Notes under the pieces: generated by a model
Told to the model about the DNA's origin: nothing
Database searches by the model: none
The model's input: only the letters and a program-made list of their open reading frames with translations
Made by a program: the position numbers and the translations under genes
Source of the DNA: Akkermansiaceae bacterium
GTDB taxonomy: Bacteria; Verrucomicrobiota; Verrucomicrobiia; Verrucomicrobiales; Akkermansiaceae
Reading direction: 5' to 3'
Assembly: GCA_018676385.1 (NCBI GenBank)
Contig: JABHEX010000166.1
Coordinates: forward strand, 1-9,471
Length of the DNA: 9,471 nt
Shown here: positions 6,688-9,471 of the stretch, in pieces
Layout: every line of letters starts with the position of its first letter
Position numbering within the stretch: position 1 is the first letter of the stretch

Positions 6688-7167
6688 CTATAGCTCCGAG
6701 CTATTGCGAGATGGGCGAGATGCAAAAATATCCAACACCTCATCGGCATCCTCCGCCTCCATCAGTCTTTGACGAACTGCGCAATTGTTAAACATACGAG
6801 CAATTGCAGCGAGCGTTTGAAGGTGCATTTTGTATTCTTTTTTAGGCACAATAAAAAGAATGATGAAATTTACCGGCGCGTTGTCGAGCGACTCAAAATC
6901 CACCCCCCCTTTCGAACGGGCGAAAGCCACCACAACTTGGTCTATGGTGTCTGAAAAAGCGTGTGGAATCGCCACTCCAGAACCGATCCCCGTGCTAATC
7001 TGGCGTTCCCGCTCCTTGAGCAGCTCAAGCACCTCTTCACGCAACGCCTCTTTGAGTCGCCCAATGGAAATCAAATGGTCAATGATCGCAGCCGTTGCCT
7101 CCGTGCACACATCACCCGGCAAATCAAGAATCACTTGATCGGGTGTGAGTAGGCTAGCTAGTTTCAT
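6688..7167 (-). CDS. ptsN: PTS EIIA domain protein of the fructose/nitrogen (PtsN) type
   Basis: This is a single EIIA(Fru/Ntr) domain, a phosphohistidine carrier that usually regulates rather than transports sugar when it stands alone. The 159-residue length fits PtsN. The phospho-acceptor is His69 in GIGSGVAIPHA (60-70), the family signature. VDFESLDNAPVNFIILFIVP (about 94-113) and HLQTLAAIARMF (119-130) are the other conserved blocks. I chose the ATG at 7167 because the domain begins there (MKLASLLTPDQ). A GTG at 7200 would add 11 mostly hydrophobic residues, with AGGG upstream of it, and remains an alternative. The gene lies 29 bp upstream of argS on the same strand. No EIIB, EIIC, HPr or rpoN is nearby, so the symbol is tentative. 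Confidence 0.88.
   Translation of the reverse strand: MKLASLLTPDQVILDLPGDVCTEATAAIIDHLISIGRLKEALREEVLELLKERERQISTGIGSGVAIPHAFSDTIDQVVVAFARSKGGVDFESLDNAPVNFIILFIVPKKEYKMHLQTLAAIARMFNNCAVRQRLMEAEDADEVLDIFASRPSRNSSEL
6690..6704. repeat. Interrupted palindrome across the ptsN stop codon
   Basis: ATAGCTC and GAGCTAT form 7-bp arms around a single C. The palindrome includes the last codons and part of the stop codon of ptsN. The one-base centre disfavours a hairpin, so it would act as double-stranded dyad DNA if it acts at all. Confidence 0.3.
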
Positions 7168-7253
7168 GATCTCAGATATGCCCAAAAGCAAGAACGCCAC
7201 TTACCCTGTAGCTGTACGCTATGCAAGACTATTTGGATATCAAAACCCGCGAG

Positions 7254-7280
7254 TTGAAACCATCAATACACACTTATGAT
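7254..7280 (+). promoter_or_regulatory. Possible promoter for the exported nuclease-like gene
   Basis: TTGAAA (7254-7259) and TATGAT (7275-7280) are each one or two bases from the sigma-70 consensus, with a short 15-bp spacer. Transcription would begin near 7287. This excludes the upstream ATG at 7276 as the translated start and supports the ATG at 7300. Confidence 0.35.
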
Positions 7281-7299
7281 ATTGACCTTACTAACCACC

Positions 7300-8082
7300 A
7301 TGAAACCATACCTTATGTTTACCCAAATCCGATTGTTCACTTGCCTAGCCACTTGTATCACGCTTCCAGTAATGGCTGATCATGTGAACGACTCACCCCC
7401 TTCAGCACTAAAATCATCCACCCACGACCTCGTTCACCATCTCCTTGATCAGAACTTGGGGACACGCAAATTTCCCTTCACTGACGTGGTTCATGCAAGC
7501 AGCGGCAAAAAAGTAATGCCTTTTGATAAATCCCAGCCCGCCCATCAGGATTTTTTAACTGCTATGACTAAGTCGGTGAACGCCGCAACAACTACAATGA
7601 ACAAAGACAACTCTCCCGTTCGTCGGCTGCGCAGGATCAACGAGGCTTCCCGCTATTTTGAGGACCACCTACGCAAATCGCTGCAAACTCACCCCATGCT
7701 GACCTGTTCAATCCCCAAGAACACCCAAGGAAAAGAGCAACGCTCCGGCTACCCTGACCTCCTCATCACACACACCGATGCATCCGGAAAGAAAACTCAT
7801 TTCTATCTCGATCCTAAACTCTATGAGAAAAAATCACGAGCATCGTCACTGCGTACGTTTTACTTCGAGCCGCGCACCCGCACTAACAAGATCCAGCACG
7901 ACGCAGTCCATCTACTCATCGGCATCTCACACGATGGCAATCAGGGGAAATGGCAATTTACTGGGTGGGAAATCTGCGACCTCTCCAAGTTTCAAGTAAG
8001 ACTCAAAGCTGAGTTTCAGGCATCTAACCAAGATCTCTACCGACCACATATCATCATCAAATCATCAGAGAATTTACCCTAG
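7300..8082 (+). CDS. Exported protein with a PD-(D/E)XK-nuclease-like motif, function unknown
   Basis: Numbering is from the ATG at 7300 (260 residues). I prefer it to the ATG at 7276 because it gives a standard signal peptide: Lys and Arg near the N-terminus, then LFTCLATCITLPVMA with likely cleavage after Ala26 (V-M-A before D). Following a polar linker, Glu115 or Glu121 lies in a helix (NEASRYFEDHLRKSL). Pro152-Asp153 comes next in SGYPDLLITH, and Asp171-Pro172-Lys173 in FYLDPKLYEKKS. The order E, PD, then D-x-K on the next strand matches the PD-(D/E)XK nuclease core. A further block, SSLRTFYFEP (182-191) to KIQHDAVHLLIGI (197-209), resembles blocks in some restriction-enzyme-like folds. 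The fold call is from motif reading only, and I do not recognise the exact family. The gene diverges from ptsN and ends 48 bp before mntR. Confidence 0.65.
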   Translation: MKPYLMFTQIRLFTCLATCITLPVMADHVNDSPPSALKSSTHDLVHHLLDQNLGTRKFPFTDVVHASSGKKVMPFDKSQPAHQDFLTAMTKSVNAATTTMNKDNSPVRRLRRINEASRYFEDHLRKSLQTHPMLTCSIPKNTQGKEQRSGYPDLLITHTDASGKKTHFYLDPKLYEKKSRASSLRTFYFEPRTRTNKIQHDAVHLLIGISHDGNQGKWQFTGWEICDLSKFQVRLKAEFQASNQDLYRPHIIIKSSENLP

Positions 8083-8130
8083 CCGCTGTTAATTCTTGAT
8101 TCTTATTTACTAATTTTCAATGCTTCACAC

Positions 8131-8553
8131 ATGCCCCTATCTCACCGCACCAGCGGCTCAACCGCACGCGACGATTATCTCGAGCAGATCCTCCATCTGA
8201 TTGAGGAAAAGGGATATGCACGCCCGATCGATATTTCCAAGAAACTAGAGATCTCCCAGGCTAGCGTCACCAACATGCTCAAGCGTCTCGATGCAGAGGG
8301 CCTTGTAGCACATGAAAAATACCGCGGCACCACCCTCACCGAGGAAGGCCTGCGTATTGCCCGCGCCATCATCGACCGCCACGAAACACTGACCCGTTTT
8401 TTGCAGCTTTTCGATATTGATGAGGACACCATTTATCGCGATGTCGAGGGTATGGAACACCACGTCTCAAGAGCCACGCTAGAGGCAATTCGCTCCGTCA
8501 CCGATCACTTGCAGGAGAACCCCTCGACACTGGCCGACATCAAGGCCTCCTAA
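8131..8553 (+). CDS. mntR: Manganese-responsive transcriptional regulator (DtxR family)
   Basis: MntR is a dimeric repressor that binds Mn(II) and shuts off manganese-uptake genes. The 140 residues align closely with Bacillus subtilis MntR (142 residues). The winged helix covers about 20-70, including ISQASVTNMLKRLDAEGL (41-58) and EKYRGTTLTEEG (62-73). The six metal ligands known from B. subtilis are all present with a constant +7 offset: Asp15, Glu18, His84, Glu106, Glu109 and His110, the last three in DVEGMEHH. As in other MntR proteins, and unlike DtxR or IdeR, there is no C-terminal SH3-like domain. The ATG at 8131 has no Shine-Dalgarno site. No manganese transporter gene is in the window, and I saw no clear MntR operator. 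Confidence 0.93.
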   Translation: MPLSHRTSGSTARDDYLEQILHLIEEKGYARPIDISKKLEISQASVTNMLKRLDAEGLVAHEKYRGTTLTEEGLRIARAIIDRHETLTRFLQLFDIDEDTIYRDVEGMEHHVSRATLEAIRSVTDHLQENPSTLADIKAS

Positions 8554-8663
8554 TCCCTTGCCAACGGGGACAAGCAAGTGTAAGGACTTCTTTCACATGC
8601 CTCATCGACAACGACCGAGGACACTCAAATTTTACCTATTTTTTATCTTATATCCTATCTGAC

Positions 8664-9471
8664 ATGATCAAATGGACCTTGCAAAAAATCGTTGGCAATA
8701 AGAACCAACGCGAACTCAAGCGGATGCAGCCCGTCATCGCCAAAATCAACGAGCTTGAGGAAGCCTACCAGCGCGAATCCACAGACCAGCTCAAGGAGAA
8801 AGTTCTCGGCTGGCAACAACACCTGCACCGCTACCTACCACTACAAACAGCCACCATCCGCGAGCTCGAATCAATGGATGAAACTGGCATCTCCGAGGTC
8901 GCTAAAGATGTTGGTTTGCGGCTGGACTCGCTACGAGAAGAATTTCCAAACCTGCCCGAAGTCAAAGCCTCCGTGGACTCAATCGAAGAGGCCAAAGTAG
9001 CTTTCCGTGAGGTCGAAGAGCAATATTTCACATCCGCCCGTGCCAAATATCTCGACCAGATCCTGCCAGAGGCATACGCCGCGGTAAAGAACGCCGCTCG
9101 CCGTCTCTGTGGCCAAACCATCACCGTCTGCGATCAGCCGATTGCTTGGGAAATGGTCCACTTCGATGTGCAGCTTGTTGGTGGTATTGGTCTACACCGC
9201 GGTATGATCGCCGAGATGCAAACCGGTGAGGGTAAAACACTCGTCGCCACCCTGCCCGTCTTCTTAAACGGCCTAACCGGTATGGGTGTGCACGTGGTCA
9301 CCGTGAACGACTACCTCGCCCGACGCGACTCCGAGTGGATGGGCGCCGTCTTCAAATTCCTTGGCCTGACTATCGGTTGCATTCAGAGCCAGCAACCGTC
9401 CGAGCTCCGCCGCGAGCAATACGAGGCAGATATCACCTACGGCACCAATGCTGAGTTTGGTTTTGACTACC
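8664..9471 (+). CDS. secA: Preprotein translocase ATPase SecA, 3'-truncated by window edge
   Basis: SecA is the ATP-driven motor that pushes unfolded preproteins through SecYEG. The frame starts at ATG 8664 (MIKWTLQKIVGNKNQRELKR) and is still open at the last base, giving 269 residues of NBD1. Motifs are HFDVQLVGG (166-174), Walker A MQTGEGKT (185-192, Lys191), GVHVVTVNDYLARRD (208-222) and ADITYGTNAEFGFDY (255-269). Compared with E. coli SecA, about 80 extra residues lie between LKEK (43-46) and ILPEAYA (133-139). They are helical and acidic, including SIEEAKVAFREVEEQYF (106-122). About a dozen more precede HFDVQL. Similar insertions are known in FCB/PVC SecA proteins. The 110-bp leader is AT-rich near the start codon and shows no secM-like ORF and no Shine-Dalgarno site. 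Confidence 0.96.
   Translation, partial: MIKWTLQKIVGNKNQRELKRMQPVIAKINELEEAYQRESTDQLKEKVLGWQQHLHRYLPLQTATIRELESMDETGISEVAKDVGLRLDSLREEFPNLPEVKASVDSIEEAKVAFREVEEQYFTSARAKYLDQILPEAYAAVKNAARRLCGQTITVCDQPIAWEMVHFDVQLVGGIGLHRGMIAEMQTGEGKTLVATLPVFLNGLTGMGVHVVTVNDYLARRDSEWMGAVFKFLGLTIGCIQSQQPSELRREQYEADITYGTNAEFGFDY

Noticed and set aside
8554..8663. secM-like leader peptide, mntR terminator or MntR operator before secA
   Set aside because: No ORF with an arrest-like sequence is visible. The CTTG/CAAG stem near 8558-8576 is weak and has no T tract, and no MntR-type palindrome is seen.
8692..9000. 102-codon plus-strand frame near the start of secA
   Set aside because: It is out of frame with the clear SecA reading frame, which starts at 8664 and runs to the window edge.

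Overview
The window comes from a bacterial chromosome with moderate base composition. It carries a run of housekeeping genes plus a few lineage-specific ones. No tRNA, rRNA, CRISPR array, transposase or phage gene is visible. The best guess for the organism is a member of the Verrucomicrobiota or wider PVC group. Supports for this are a SecA with a long N-terminal insertion of the type seen in FCB/PVC bacteria, a short UvrC, an L-P-S-C lipobox on a Ser/Arg/Tyr-rich lipoprotein, and weak or absent Shine-Dalgarno sites in front of most genes. This placement is an inference from protein style and is not proven.

Layout. Positions 2-1444 (+) hold the 3' part of uvrC (nucleotide excision repair). 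It converges on a minus-strand pair: an HU/IHF-type DNA-bending protein gene (2003-2314) followed by sufE (1587-2003), joined by a one-base TGATG overlap. Positions 2315-2828 have no intact gene. They hold protein-like but broken minus-strand reading frames, a (TG)9 microsatellite, a nine-base G tract and a 9-bp inverted repeat. Next is bioA (2829-4127, -), diverging from a small tyrosine/serine/arginine-rich lipoprotein gene (4210-4863, +). That gene converges on a minus-strand operon of a PTS EIIA/PtsN-like gene (6688-7167) and argS (4949-6658). Diverging from ptsN is a plus-strand run: an exported protein with a PD-(D/E)XK-nuclease-like motif (7300-8082), the manganese regulator mntR (8131-8553), and the 5' part of secA (8664 to the window edge).

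How the genes relate. Most entries are core functions: DNA repair, Fe-S cluster sulfur transfer, nucleoid structure, biotin synthesis, arginyl-tRNA charging, Sec export and Mn homeostasis. Only the two translational or transcriptional pairs (HU-sufE and ptsN-argS) look co-expressed. I do not see a complete, clearly novel multi-gene system. The most unusual items are the exported nuclease-like protein, the slippage-prone tracts in front of a broken reading frame near 2630-2781, and a perfect 12-bp palindrome embedded in the uvrC coding sequence.
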